41,152 nucleotides of DNA, taken from the IMG/VR virus record IMGVR_UViG_3300044960_000362, positions 1-41,152 of that record; one strand, written 5' to 3'. The translations under genes were made by a program, and so were the position numbers. The notes beneath the pieces were generated by a model that worked only from the letters and a program-made list of their open reading frames with translations, did no database searches and was not told the origin of the DNA. The DNA is from a virus. How positions within the stretch are numbered: the stretch's first letter is position 1; the number at the start of each line of letters is the position of its first letter. This document shows positions 8,470 to 15,269 of the stretch, in pieces.

Positions 8470-8573
8470 CGCCCTGGGCGTGCTGCTGGCTCTGCTGGGC
8501 GGCGTGCGTGCTGCCCGAGCGGATCGCGCGGCCGCTGGTGCGGCTGGTGCGCTGGCGGCGCGGCTGGGACTGA
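8466..8573 (+). CDS. 35-residue Trp/Cys-rich membrane micropeptide
   Basis: A GTGA overlap with the previous gene opens a 36-codon frame ending at 8573. The first half is very hydrophobic with many Cys and Trp (TPWACCWLCWAACVL); the second half is basic (RPLVRLVRWRRGW). A short helix followed by an Arg-rich tail suits a small membrane peptide. Evidence is the coupled start and the composition only. Confidence 0.4.
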   Translation: MTPWACCWLCWAACVLPERIARPLVRLVRWRRGWD

Positions 8574-8618
8574 GGCGGCGGCGGGCCGCACGGCGACGAG
8601 ACGGACAGGGAGACTGAC

Positions 8619-8837
8619 GTGGCCAACGCAGCGCAGTTCGAGCAGGACCGCACCGACTGGTGCCGATCGCACGGCTACCACACGCACGATGAGCTTGAGG
8701 CCCGAATCAAGGAGCTGAATCCCGACCTGGCCGAGGTCAGCGGGCTCAGCAATCACATCAACCGCTACTTCAAGAAGCACGGCAAGAGCGGCAGCTTCGC
8801 CGACGTCGTGGCGTTCGTCCGCGCCGATCTCGGGTGA
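8619..8837 (+). CDS. Hypothetical 72-residue soluble protein
   Basis: GTG start preceded by AGGGAG. Acidic/basic helical protein: EQDRTDWCRSHGYHTHDELE, then EVSGLSNHINRYFKKHGKSG and FADVVAFVRADLG. It looks like a compact all-helical domain without membrane segments. The stop overlaps the next GTG, so it is translated as part of the lysis operon. No family recognised. Confidence 0.55.
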   Translation: MANAAQFEQDRTDWCRSHGYHTHDELEARIKELNPDLAEVSGLSNHINRYFKKHGKSGSFADVVAFVRADLG

Positions 8838-9034
8838 GCGAGCGGCGGGCGGCGTACCTGGTCGAGCGGGCGCTGGCGGCGCGCTGCCGCCTGTGCACGC
8901 GGCCAGCGGTGGGCGAGCGGGTGCTGGCGGTGCGCATCGGCGGCCAGACCGAGACGTGCAGCGTGGCGGTGTGCGCGCTGCACCGCCGCGCGCGGCGGGC
9001 CGTGTGGCGGCGGCTCCTGGGGAGGCGGGCATGA
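8834..9034 (+). CDS. Small Cys/His protein, possible zinc binder
   Basis: 66 residues with a GTGA-coupled start. CRLCTRP near residue 18 and CSVAVCALHRRARR near residue 42 supply paired Cys and a His, a plausible four-ligand zinc site. The C-terminus is strongly basic (RRARRAVWRRLLGRRA). Possibly nucleic-acid binding. The next gene starts inside its stop (ATGA). Confidence 0.5.
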   Translation: MSERRAAYLVERALAARCRLCTRPAVGERVLAVRIGGQTETCSVAVCALHRRARRAVWRRLLGRRA

Positions 9035-10110
9035 GCGACGATCTGGCGCGGCGGCTGGCGGCGGCGGAGTCGCTGCTGGCGCTGCTGGAGACGCAGCAGG
9101 GGCTGCTCACGGAGCTGGGGCGGGCCGTGCTGCGCGGCGACTGGGGCTACGGCCGCATGCTCGTGGACGCGCTCGACCCCGCCCACGCCGGCCGCTGGAC
9201 CAACGCCACGCCGCGGCTCGAGGGCGGCGTCACCCCGCCCGTGCCGCCCGACGACGGCCCGCCCCCTGATCCGATCCCCGATCCTGGGCCGCCGCTGCTG
9301 CCAATCCCCGACCCTGCACCGCCGCCAGCATCGCGCATTCAGCTCGGCGTGCTGCAGAACAACGGGCCTGGGATTCAGGGGGCGCTCAAGGTCGTGCACG
9401 ACTCGCACCTCCAGTGGGTGCGGGTCACGGCGGTGCACGCGCTGCCGCTGGTGTTCGCGGCGCTGGCGGACGGCGGGCCGCGCATCCTCTACTCGCTCGG
9501 GGACCGGAGCCCCGCGGACGCCGCGCTGATCGCCCGCCGCTACGGCGCCCAGATCGCCGCGTGGGGCCTGGCCAACGAGCCGAGCCCGCGCGACGGCACG
9601 GTGGCGGAGGTGCTGGCCCTGCTCACGGACCAGGCGGACGCGGTGCGCGGGGCGGTGCCGGGCGCGGTGCTGGTCGGCCCCGACCTCCAGGCTGGGGTGC
9701 TGGCGACGGACTGGGGCCAGCAGCTGGTGCGGGCGCTGGTCGGCCAGCACCTGCTCGACGCCTGGAGCGTGCACGCGATCGCACCGGCGGCGGGGGCGGC
9801 GCGCACGGTGGCGGACGCGAGGGCGGCGCTCGCCACGCTGCGGGCGTGCGGGGTGCCGCCCGAGGCGCCCGTGTGGCTGACCGAGTTCGGCGACCCTGGC
9901 GACCAGCGGGCGTTTCTGGCGGCGGTCGTGCCCCAGCTGGCGGCGGCGGGGTATGCGGTCGGGATCGTGAGCATGCTCGTCGATCCTGGCGCGGACAGCG
10001 ACTATCACGGCTACCAGCTCTGCGACGCGAGCGGGGCGCCGCGCGACGGGTTCGCGGCGCTGGACGCGCTCGCCCTGGCGGAGCGGCAGCGCGCGGGCGG
10101 TCCGTGCTGA
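9031..10110 (+). CDS. Clan GH-A (TIM-barrel) glycosidase with Pro-rich linker, first of a pair
   Basis: 359 residues. Residues 1-60 are helical, followed by a long Pro/Asp linker (about 65-102). The catalytic barrel begins at IQLGVLQNN. Two glutamates stand where clan GH-A retaining enzymes need them: E183 in WGLANEPS (acid/base, NEP motif) and E285 in VWLTEFGDPG (nucleophile). The substrate is unknown; by position in the lysis operon it may cut a host wall or capsular glycan. The N-terminal helical part plus linker resembles the modular build of phage lysins. The next gene is a related barrel. Family-level assignment (GH5, GH39, GH128 or similar) cannot be made by eye. Confidence 0.7.
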   Translation: MSDDLARRLAAAESLLALLETQQGLLTELGRAVLRGDWGYGRMLVDALDPAHAGRWTNATPRLEGGVTPPVPPDDGPPPDPIPDPGPPLLPIPDPAPPPASRIQLGVLQNNGPGIQGALKVVHDSHLQWVRVTAVHALPLVFAALADGGPRILYSLGDRSPADAALIARRYGAQIAAWGLANEPSPRDGTVAEVLALLTDQADAVRGAVPGAVLVGPDLQAGVLATDWGQQLVRALVGQHLLDAWSVHAIAPAAGAARTVADARAALATLRACGVPPEAPVWLTEFGDPGDQRAFLAAVVPQLAAAGYAVGIVSMLVDPGADSDYHGYQLCDASGAPRDGFAALDALALAERQRAGGPC

Positions 10111-11027
10111 GCGGGATGGGCCTCCAACTCCCGCCGCTGGCGGTCCCCGAGGCGGGGGCGGCCCTCGAGCGGGGCGCGGCCTGGGTGGTCGTGCCGCTGT
10201 GGGAGACGGTGGACCCGCTGCGGCTGGCCGAGCACGCGGCGGCGGGGCTGGCGGTGGTCGGCATCGTGGATCGGCGCGCCTGGGAGGCGGGACCGCTCGA
10301 GCGCACGGCGGCGCTGTTCGGCCCGAGCCTCACGGCGATAGTGGCGGGCAACGAGCCAGATGGCAGCGGACCCGCCTCGTGGACGATGGACCAGGCAGCG
10401 GCCGCGGCGCTGCTCGGCGACGTGGCGGCGGCGTTCCGCGCGGTCAACCCGTCCATCCTGGTCGGCTGGCCCGGCCTGATCAGCGGGCAGCCCGCATGGG
10501 CGGAGCCCGCGGCGGATGCGGGCGCGGACGTGGTGCTTCTCCACCTCTATGCGGCAACGGAGGAGACCGTCGGTTCTCTGTTGGAGAACTACCGCGCGGT
10601 CACGCCGCTGCCGCTGGTGATCAGCGAGTGCTGGCCCGATGCGGCCGTGGCGCGCGCGGCGCGGGCGGCGGGGGCGGCAGCGGTCGCCTGGTGGCTGGAG
10701 ACCCCCGGCGACGCGCGTCCGGGCGAGGCGCTGGGGATCGCGGGGCACGACGATCTGGAGCGCGCATTCAGCGCGCTGGCGGCGGAGTGGATGGAGGGAC
10801 AGGTGACGCAGGCGGAGGACATCGCGGCACTGAAGGCGCTGGCGGCGGCGCAGCGCCAGGAGATTCAGATACTCGAGCGGCAGCAATCACTTCAGACGGC
10901 GGCGATCCGCCGCATTCTCGAGGGCCGCTGGCAGGCGAGCGGGTTCGGGGCCGAGAGCGCCGAGGCGGAGCTGTACGCGCTCGACCCCACCCTCGAGGGA
11001 CAGGTCGCGGTCGTCCCTTTCCCGTAG
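10104..11027 (+). CDS. Clan GH-A glycosidase with C-terminal coiled coil, second of a pair
   Basis: 307 residues. GTG at 10104 overlaps the preceding stop; ATG at 10116 is an alternative start. It has the same barrel logic as its neighbour: E84 in IVAGNEPDG (acid/base) and E175 in PLVISECWPDA (nucleophile), with WWLETPGD near strand 8. The C-terminal 75 residues form a predicted coiled coil (TQAEDIAALKALAAAQRQE, QSLQTAAIRRILEGRW). The head of the upstream protein (LETQQGLLTELGRAVLRGDW) resembles this tail (LERQQSLQTAAIRRILEGRW), so the module appears to have been permuted between the two genes. Likely a secreted or lysis-released glycan hydrolase. Confidence 0.68.
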   Translation: MLSGMGLQLPPLAVPEAGAALERGAAWVVVPLWETVDPLRLAEHAAAGLAVVGIVDRRAWEAGPLERTAALFGPSLTAIVAGNEPDGSGPASWTMDQAAAAALLGDVAAAFRAVNPSILVGWPGLISGQPAWAEPAADAGADVVLLHLYAATEETVGSLLENYRAVTPLPLVISECWPDAAVARAARAAGAAAVAWWLETPGDARPGEALGIAGHDDLERAFSALAAEWMEGQVTQAEDIAALKALAAAQRQEIQILERQQSLQTAAIRRILEGRWQASGFGAESAEAELYALDPTLEGQVAVVPFP

Positions 11028-11053
11028 CCCCGTCGTCACCCGCGACGGGGCTG

Positions 11054-11641
11054 GTGAGCGCGATCGACGTCTCCAGCCATCAGGGACTCGACATCGGGCC
11101 GCTGCTGGACCGCTACCAGCCCGAGCACGTGATCTGCAAGTTGTACCAGCCGATGGAGCTGGGTGGGGTCGGGGCCGAGTACCCGATCGCGCAGGCGGCG
11201 GCGGCGCGAGCGCATGGCTGCACGGTGGGCGGCTACGTGTGGGTCTACGTGGGCCCCGATGGGCGGGTGCAGGTGGCGAATGCGCTCGCCACGGCTGCCA
11301 GGGCGCAGATCGAGCTCGGGCCGTCCAACCCCCTGTGGCTCGACTGCGAGGACTTCACCGATGGCAGCTACCCCAGCCTGGGCGTAATCCGCCAGGCTGT
11401 CGCGGAGTGCCAGCGGCGCGGGCTCGCGGTGGGCATCTACACGGGCTCCTGGTGGTGGTCGCCACGCACCGGCGACAGCGCGGAATTCTCGGCGCTGCCG
11501 CTGTGGTATGCCAGCTACGACGGCCGTGCCATGCTCGGCTCGCCAGGGTTCGGCGGCTGGACCGAGGCGGCGGGCAAGCAATGGACGGATGAGCCCGTGG
11601 ACCGCTCGGTCTTTCGCGGTCGCTGGGCGGCGCGCGCGTGA
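11054..11641 (+). CDS. GH25-family muramidase (endolysin)
   Basis: 195 residues from a GTG at 11054. It carries the GH25 lysozyme signatures: N-terminal SAIDVSSHQG, central LWLDCEDFTDG with the Asp/Glu catalytic pair, GIYTGSWWW, LPLWYASYDG, and a C-terminal KQWTDEPVDRSVFRG corresponding to the usual 'QW...DxNxF' end. It hydrolyses the MurNAc-GlcNAc bond of peptidoglycan. There is no signal peptide, so release presumably depends on the holin encoded at 11996. It is a bare catalytic domain without cell-wall-binding repeats, somewhat short for the family. Confidence 0.85.
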   Translation: MSAIDVSSHQGLDIGPLLDRYQPEHVICKLYQPMELGGVGAEYPIAQAAAARAHGCTVGGYVWVYVGPDGRVQVANALATAARAQIELGPSNPLWLDCEDFTDGSYPSLGVIRQAVAECQRRGLAVGIYTGSWWWSPRTGDSAEFSALPLWYASYDGRAMLGSPGFGGWTEAAGKQWTDEPVDRSVFRGRWAARA

Positions 11642-11763
11642 CCTGCCCCGTGTGTCGCCGCGCCGCCTCGCTGGTGCTCCAGCGCTGCACCGAGCCTGGC
11701 GTGTGGCTGCGTCAGTGGCGCTGCCTCGGCGGGCACGTCTGGTGGACGGGGGCTGAGGGGTGA
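11638..11763 (+). CDS. 41-residue zinc-ribbon peptide
   Basis: The GTGA overlap with the lysin stop opens a 42-codon frame. The sequence starts TCPVCRRAASLVLQRC and has QWRCLGGHVWW: two Cys pairs spaced like a zinc ribbon, with an aromatic tail. Translation is coupled on both sides. It is similar in build to the next gene. Confidence 0.55.
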   Translation: MTCPVCRRAASLVLQRCTEPGVWLRQWRCLGGHVWWTGAEG

Positions 11764-11993
11764 GCCTGCCCCGCTGCCGCTGGCCCGGCTGCGGCGGGGT
11801 GCTCGTCGGCGCCCAGCGCGTCGAGGACCGCGGGCTCGACTGGGGCTGCCTGCTCTGCGGCCGCGGACCCGAGAGCCCCGCAGCGCCAGCAGACGCCCCA
11901 CTTGCAGCGCGCCCCGCACCAGTCGCAGCGCCACATCGCTGGAGACAACGCGCGCCGCGGCGGGATTCGCGGACGGCGGTCAGGAGAGGTTAG
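11760..11993 (+). CDS. Small zinc-ribbon protein with basic tail
   Basis: 77 residues from a GTGA overlap. CRWPGCGG and CLLCGRG give a four-Cys site within the first 35 residues. The rest is Pro/Ala-rich and ends basic (HRWRQRAPRRDSRTAVRRG). With the preceding 41-residue ribbon it forms a tandem of tiny Cys4 proteins between lysin and holin. Function unknown. Confidence 0.5.
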   Translation: MSLPRCRWPGCGGVLVGAQRVEDRGLDWGCLLCGRGPESPAAPADAPLAARPAPVAAPHRWRQRAPRRDSRTAVRRG

Positions 11994-11995
11994 GG

Positions 11996-12253
11996 ATGGA
12001 CGTGCTTCAGGGGCTGGTCGGGGTGGCGGGGGCGCCCGTCGTGGTCGCGCTCGTGCACGTCGCGAAACCATGGCTGCGCGATCAGCGGCTGTGGCCGGCG
12101 GCGGCGATCGCGCTCGGGGTCGCCTGGAACCTGGCGCTGGCGGCGGTGCTGGGGCGGCCGCTGGCGGAGGCGGCGCTGCTGGGGGTGCTGGTGGGACTGG
12201 CGGCGAGCGGCGCCTGGTCGGCGGGCAAAACGGTCGCAGAGGGGCGGGGCTAG
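11996..12253 (+). CDS. Holin-like membrane protein
   Basis: 85 residues with three hydrophobic segments (about 5-22, 33-53 and 57-74): LVGVAGAPVVVALVHVAKPW, WPAAAIALGVAWNLALAAVL and AALLGVLVGLAASGAW. The tail is short and charged. Size, topology, the position two small genes after the muramidase, and the place at the end of the operon fit a holin that permeabilises the inner membrane to release the lysin. A terminator hairpin follows. The subfamily is not certain (r1t-like proteins are similar in layout). Confidence 0.7.
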   Translation: MDVLQGLVGVAGAPVVVALVHVAKPWLRDQRLWPAAAIALGVAWNLALAAVLGRPLAEAALLGVLVGLAASGAWSAGKTVAEGRG

Positions 12254-12260
12254 ACGCGGA

Positions 12261-12288
12261 GCCGCCCCCTGGGGGTGCAGGGGGCGGC
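12261..12288. terminator. Hairpin terminator between convergent operons
   Basis: A perfect 10-bp stem: GCCGCCCCCT (12261-12270) and AGGGGGCGGC (12279-12288), with an 8-nt loop. It sits between the end of the lysis operon (12253) and the end of the leftward operon (12318). There is no T-tract on either side, so its strength is uncertain. Confidence 0.7.
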
Positions 12289-12317
12289 GGGTCAGCAGCC
12301 AGGAGCGTGGTTGGCGA

Positions 12318-12528
12318 TCAGTCCTCCTCGTCGAGCCAGCGGCCCTCGGCATCGGTGAGGATGCCGCGCTCCGCGAGCTGGGCGCCAGCGGGCTCGGAGC
12401 GGTCGAGCCCGTAGCGGGTGCACAGCTCGTCGTAGACGGCCACGCCATGCGTCGAGCGCGGCCAGCTCACGCGCGTCGAGCGCGGCCAGCGCCTCGGGGC
12501 TGGCGGGCAGCAGCCGCGGCTCCTCCAC
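12318..12528 (-). pseudogene. Last gene of the leftward operon, apparent frameshift
   Basis: The reading starts at a GTG (12528) preceded by GGGAGG and gives MEEPRLLPASPEALAALDAR, ELAALDAW. Near 12440-12450 the natural-looking sequence shifts to another frame, VAVYDELCTRYGLDRSEPAG then ILTDAEGRWLDEED, ending at 12318. In the starting frame the continuation (to 12292) is Arg/Pro-rich nonsense. A one-base indel, either biological or from sequencing, would join them into about 69 residues. The first half contains a 24-bp direct repeat (LAALDA twice), a likely slippage spot, but its length keeps frame. Function unknown. Confidence 0.45.
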
Positions 12529-12529
12529 C

Positions 12530-12883
12530 TCAGCCCTCCCGCGCCACCGACCGGGTCACGCGCCACGACTCGGCGACCATGTCCAGGTCCGCCAGCAGCT
12601 CCTCGAGCGGGTAGCCCTCCCGCGCCGCGAGCTCCGCCGCGTAGGCGCGCAGGGTCGTCTCGCGCGGCAGCCACTCCAGCCGCCAGCCGTCGAGCTGCTC
12701 GTTGCGCCGCGCCCAGCGCGTGGCCCACTCGTCCGCGGGGTCAATCGCGGCGTAGTGCACGCCGCGGCGGAACTCCCCCTCCCAGCACAGCGAGCCGAAC
12801 AGCGGGCGCGGCGCGTTCCAGACCTCCCAGCCCGCAGGGATGGTGCTCGGCCGCTCGCCGAGTACGCGCAGCGTGGTGGCCAT
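12530..12883 (-). CDS. Hypothetical 117-residue protein
   Basis: Starts at an ATG preceded by GGAGGAG. Trp-rich and acidic: AGWEVWNAPRPLFGSLCW, GVHYAAIDPADEWATRWARR and LDGWRLEWLPRETTLRAYAA, ending LLADLDMVAESWRVTRS. It looks like a soluble alpha/beta domain of the small early proteins that temperate phages carry in repressor-controlled operons. Part of the leftward operon whose promoter is at 15161-15189. No family recognised. Confidence 0.6.
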   Translation of the reverse strand: MATTLRVLGERPSTIPAGWEVWNAPRPLFGSLCWEGEFRRGVHYAAIDPADEWATRWARRNEQLDGWRLEWLPRETTLRAYAAELAAREGYPLEELLADLDMVAESWRVTRSVAREG

Positions 12884-12895
12884 TCCAGCTCCTCC

Positions 12896-13174
12896 TCAGA
12901 ACGGCAGGCCGTCGTCCTCGGGGACGCGGTCCGCCTGGCCGCTGGCCGCGCGCTCGTGCTCGGCCGCCAGCGCCTCGATCTGCGCCTGGTCGAGCACGAC
13001 GAGCCACCCGCCGTGCACGGCGTCGGGCGCCAGGCGCAGGATGCCCGCCGCGTCGGGTGCCACCTCGCGCCAGGCGCGCGGGCAGGTCCAGCGCGGTCCG
13101 TGGTAGCGGCGGGTGGCGCCCCGCCCGTAGGGGCGGAGCGTCTCGCCGCACACGGGGCAGGTGGGGCTGGTCAC
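12896..13174 (-). CDS. Cys-containing protein with SSB-like acidic C-terminal tip
   Basis: 92 residues. The GTG overlaps the stop of the upstream gene. The N-terminus has TSPTCPVCGETLRPYGRG and a third Cys in PRWTCPRAW, a partial zinc-ribbon pattern. The middle has GGWLVVLDQAQIEALAAEHE. The last residues, RVPEDDGLPF, copy the acidic-then-hydrophobic tip of single-stranded DNA binding protein (DDDIPF in E. coli), which recruits repair and replication partners. The phage helicase ends similarly (DEDVPF). Whether the protein binds DNA is unknown. Confidence 0.6.
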   Translation of the reverse strand: MTSPTCPVCGETLRPYGRGATRRYHGPRWTCPRAWREVAPDAAGILRLAPDAVHGGWLVVLDQAQIEALAAEHERAASGQADRVPEDDGLPF

Positions 13175-13461
13175 TCGACCGGCCGCACGCGGAGCATCCC
13201 GCGCCCACTCGACTGGCTGACCTCCAGCACGACCAACGCGCCGCACAGTGCGCACTGGCGCGGGGGGAGCTGGCCTCCGCGGCGCAGCTCGCCATAGCGG
13301 TTCGTGCCGAACCGCAGTCGCCGCACGGCGTCGCCAACGGCCTGGTGGTCGCCATAGCCACCACCGATGATGCCGCGATTGTCGCGACATGTCTCCTCGC
13401 CTGGGAGCCGATAGTGGGGCTCCCACGTCTCGATCTGGCGAATGATGTCGTCAGCGGTCAT
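13171..13461 (-). CDS. Hypothetical 96-residue protein with a CxxC
   Basis: ATG start preceded by GGAGGAGACG. Contains DDIIRQIETWEPHYRLPGEE, a Gly-rich GIIGGGYGDHQ, then RQCALCGALVVLEV. Only one CxxC pair plus an early Cys (EETCRDN) is present, so a metal site is possible but incomplete. It overlaps the downstream gene by GTGA. Leftward early operon member. Function unknown. Confidence 0.6.
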   Translation of the reverse strand: MTADDIIRQIETWEPHYRLPGEETCRDNRGIIGGGYGDHQAVGDAVRRLRFGTNRYGELRRGGQLPPRQCALCGALVVLEVSQSSGRGMLRVRPVE

Positions 13462-13545
13462 CGTCTCCTCCGTGCGGCTGATCGTCTGCCGATCCCCCGC
13501 ACCCCGCCCGCCCCAGTCACCCGAGGCGAGCGGCGTGCGCTGGAC

Positions 13546-13680
13546 CTAGCGGCGCGGCCCCCAGATCTCATCGAGGAGGCGCTCCTCCTCGTCGGTGCGG
13601 CTCGCGCCGCGCAGCCCGCCCGCGGGGGCGAGCGGGGCATCGGCGCCGGGCGGGAGCTGGATGTAGGGAAAGCTGATCAT
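13546..13680 (-). CDS. 44-residue hypothetical peptide
   Basis: ATG at 13680 preceded by GAGGAGAGAG, the best start for this frame. Sequence MISFPYIQLPPGADAPLAPA, then SRTDEEERLLDEIWGPRR: a Pro-rich head and an acidic helix. The strong ribosome binding site supports translation. No family recognised. An 84-nt gap follows before the next downstream start. Confidence 0.5.
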   Translation of the reverse strand: MISFPYIQLPPGADAPLAPAGGLRGASRTDEEERLLDEIWGPRR

Positions 13681-13693
13681 CTCTCTCCTCCTC

Positions 13694-13909
13694 TCAGGCG
13701 CCTGGGAGCGCCCGCTCGCGCCGCGCTGGCGGCAGCGCATCAATCCGCCGCGCGAGCTCCGCCAGCGCCAGCTCGGCCCACTCGGGCACGGGCGTCACGC
13801 CGCGCTCCCAGCGGGCGATGGTCCGCATACGGACCCCCAGCAACTCCCCGAGCGCCGTCTGGGAGAGCCCCAGACGGCGCCGCGCGTCCCGCAGCTCGAT
13901 GCGGGTCAT
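13694..13909 (-). CDS. XRE-type helix-turn-helix regulator
   Basis: 71 residues. The ATG overlaps the stop of the upstream gene (ATGA). A Cro/C1-type HTH covers about residues 3-40: RIELRDARRRLGLSQTALGE, LLGVRMRTIARWERGVTPVP. The 'LSQ..LGELLGV...TI..WERG' pattern is diagnostic. The short C-terminus (WAELALAELARRIDAL) may dimerise. Being in the leftward operon under the repressor-type promoter, it could be a second switch regulator or an antirepressor-type control protein. Confidence 0.75.
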   Translation of the reverse strand: MTRIELRDARRRLGLSQTALGELLGVRMRTIARWERGVTPVPEWAELALAELARRIDALPPARRERALPGA

Positions 13910-14088
13910 CGCGGCACCAGCGCGACATCCGTGCCGCAGAGCGTGCAGGGCCGGCCCGGCGGGCTGGCGGCCGCTCGCGGGTCGGCGCGGCGGAGCATCG
14001 CGCAGTCGTTGCACCGAAACTCGTAGCTCACGTAGTGCTGGCACGTCCCCGCCGGGCGAGGCGGCAGCAGACTCGGGTCGCTCGTCAT
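13906..14088 (-). CDS. Small zinc-ribbon-like protein
   Basis: 60 residues. ATG at 14088 is preferred over the one at 14094 because the GAGGAG lies six bases before it. Cys-rich: TCQHYVSYEFRCNDCAMLRR and RPCTLCGTDVALVPR give CxxC pairs that could bind one zinc. Translation is coupled to the HTH gene downstream. Function unknown. Confidence 0.55.
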   Translation of the reverse strand: MTSDPSLLPPRPAGTCQHYVSYEFRCNDCAMLRRADPRAAASPPGRPCTLCGTDVALVPR

Positions 14089-14098
14089 GGTCATCTCC

Positions 14099-14449
14099 TC
14101 AGCCCACCAGCGCCAGGGGGTAGCGCAGCCGGGACCCGGCCTCCTCCGCCTGGAGCCACTCGATATCCTCGATCCCGAGGTTGACCGCGGACGCGATCAC
14201 GTCCGCCATGGCGGCCTTGAGCGCGGGCGGGAGCCCGTACTCGCCGCTGGGCCAGTCCCGGCCGAGCGCGGCGCCCAGCTCGCGTGCGGTCGTCTGGACC
14301 GCGCCGACGATGCGCGGATGGCCGCTCGCGGGCTCCTGGGCGTCCAGGTCCACGATCCAGAGATCGCCGCTGGTGTGCTGCACCAGCGCGCGCCAGGTCT
14401 CGCCCATGTCCACGATCAGATGCGCCGCCCTGGTCCGCTCGTCCATCAT
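14099..14449 (-). CDS. Hypothetical 116-residue protein
   Basis: Starts at the first of two ATG codons after GGAGGAG. Soluble alpha/beta sequence: AAHLIVDMGETWRALVQHTS, GDLWIVDLDAQEPASGHPRI and LKAAMADVIASAVNLGIEDI. No motif recognised. The frame is open to a GTG at 14479, but that would remove the ribosome binding site. Leftward operon. Confidence 0.6.
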   Translation of the reverse strand: MMDERTRAAHLIVDMGETWRALVQHTSGDLWIVDLDAQEPASGHPRIVGAVQTTARELGAALGRDWPSGEYGLPPALKAAMADVIASAVNLGIEDIEWLQAEEAGSRLRYPLALVG

Positions 14450-14472
14450 GTGCTTCTCCTCCAGATCGGGGC

Positions 14473-14706
14473 TCACCACAGGTCAGCCCCCAGCGTTCCC
14501 GGCCGCCCCAGCGCGGCGGCGACCATGGTCGGATCCCCGACCAGCAGCACGCCGAACCCGGCGGCCACACGCACGAGCGTGTGGCCGGGGTAGTCGGCCT
14601 CGACCACGATCTCGGTCCCGCGCGGCAGGGACACCCGCCGCCACGGCTCGCCCACCTCGCCAGCCAGCTCGGCCAGGACGATGTCCTGGGTCAGCGTCTC
14701 CGTCAT
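14473..14706 (-). CDS. Hypothetical 77-residue protein
   Basis: ATG immediately after the upstream stop (TGAGATG). Beta-rich: QDIVLAELAGEVGEPWRRVS, GTEIVVEADYPGHTLVRVAA and FGVLLVGDPTMVAAALG. It could be a small sandwich or SH3-like fold. No family recognised. Leftward operon. Confidence 0.55.
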   Translation of the reverse strand: MTETLTQDIVLAELAGEVGEPWRRVSLPRGTEIVVEADYPGHTLVRVAAGFGVLLVGDPTMVAAALGRPGTLGADLW

Positions 14707-14707
14707 C

Positions 14708-15115
14708 TCAGCCCTCCACCAGGTCGTAGCAGTCGGGGCACACCACCCCGTCCGCGGACGACATCAGGAGCGCCAGGCGCGTCTCGGCGCCGCAGCGGGC
14801 GCAGCGGCGGGTCGGCGGGGCGGATGGCCGTGTTCTGGCGGCGGCGCGCTCCTCGCGGATGCCCGCCAGGCGGCGGCGGCCCAGCAGATGGTGCAGCCGC
14901 GCCGCGCGGCCGAGCGCCGCCCACTCGGCCCCGCTGTAGTTGGCGTAGTCGAGCGCGTACTCGTCGCGCTCGACCTCGCGGTCGCTCCGCGTCTCGATCC
15001 CGAGCGCCGCGCACGCGGCATCGTAGCCGTCGCGCGTCCGCGCCTGGACCAGCCAGTCGGGCTGGTCATCCAGGAACGGGTACGCCGGGTCGAACTCGGC
15101 GATGGCCTCGTCCAT
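14708..15115 (-). CDS. Hypothetical protein with C-terminal zinc ribbon, first gene of the leftward operon
   Basis: 135 residues from an ATG preceded by GAGGAGGAGAG. The frame is open further upstream, but the promoter at 15161-15189 and the ribosome site favour this start. The N-terminal half is helical and acidic (DEAIAEFDPAYPFLDDQPDW, YALDYANYSGAEWAALGRAA). The C-terminus has RRCARCGAETRLALL and GVVCPDCYDLVEG, a Cys4 zinc ribbon. First gene after the operator-controlled promoter. Function unknown. Confidence 0.65.
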   Translation of the reverse strand: MDEAIAEFDPAYPFLDDQPDWLVQARTRDGYDAACAALGIETRSDREVERDEYALDYANYSGAEWAALGRAARLHHLLGRRRLAGIREERAAARTRPSAPPTRRCARCGAETRLALLMSSADGVVCPDCYDLVEG

Positions 15116-15160
15116 CCTCTCCTCCTCGCGCAACCATCGGGCCGCGCTCCTCACACACGC

Positions 15161-15189
15161 ATAATAGCACACAATGTCCTATTGTGCAC
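15161..15189 (-). promoter_or_regulatory. Promoter of the leftward early operon
   Basis: On the minus strand: GTGCAC (15184-15189), a 17-nt spacer, then TATTAT (15161-15166), preceded by TGC as an extended -10. It drives 15115 to 12318. An operator fills its spacer. Confidence 0.7.
15167..15187. promoter_or_regulatory. Operator O-left, GCACA-N11-TGTGC
   Basis: Inverted repeat GCACA (15167-15171) and TGTGC (15183-15187). It lies directly upstream of the -10 element. The same arms, spacing and geometry occur at 16039-16059. Likely bound by the divergent XRE repressor. Confidence 0.65.
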
Positions 15190-15269
15190 GCGATCGCGGG
15201 GGTGATTCGTGTCACAATGTCTGGACTAGCGGCGCCAGTCGGCGAGGCGCACGGGCTGGGCGAGAAGCA

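Noticed and set aside
11902-12414. Gly-rich plus-strand frame across the holin gene
   Set aside because: Shadow of the holin gene and the terminator; poly-Gly/Ala composition.
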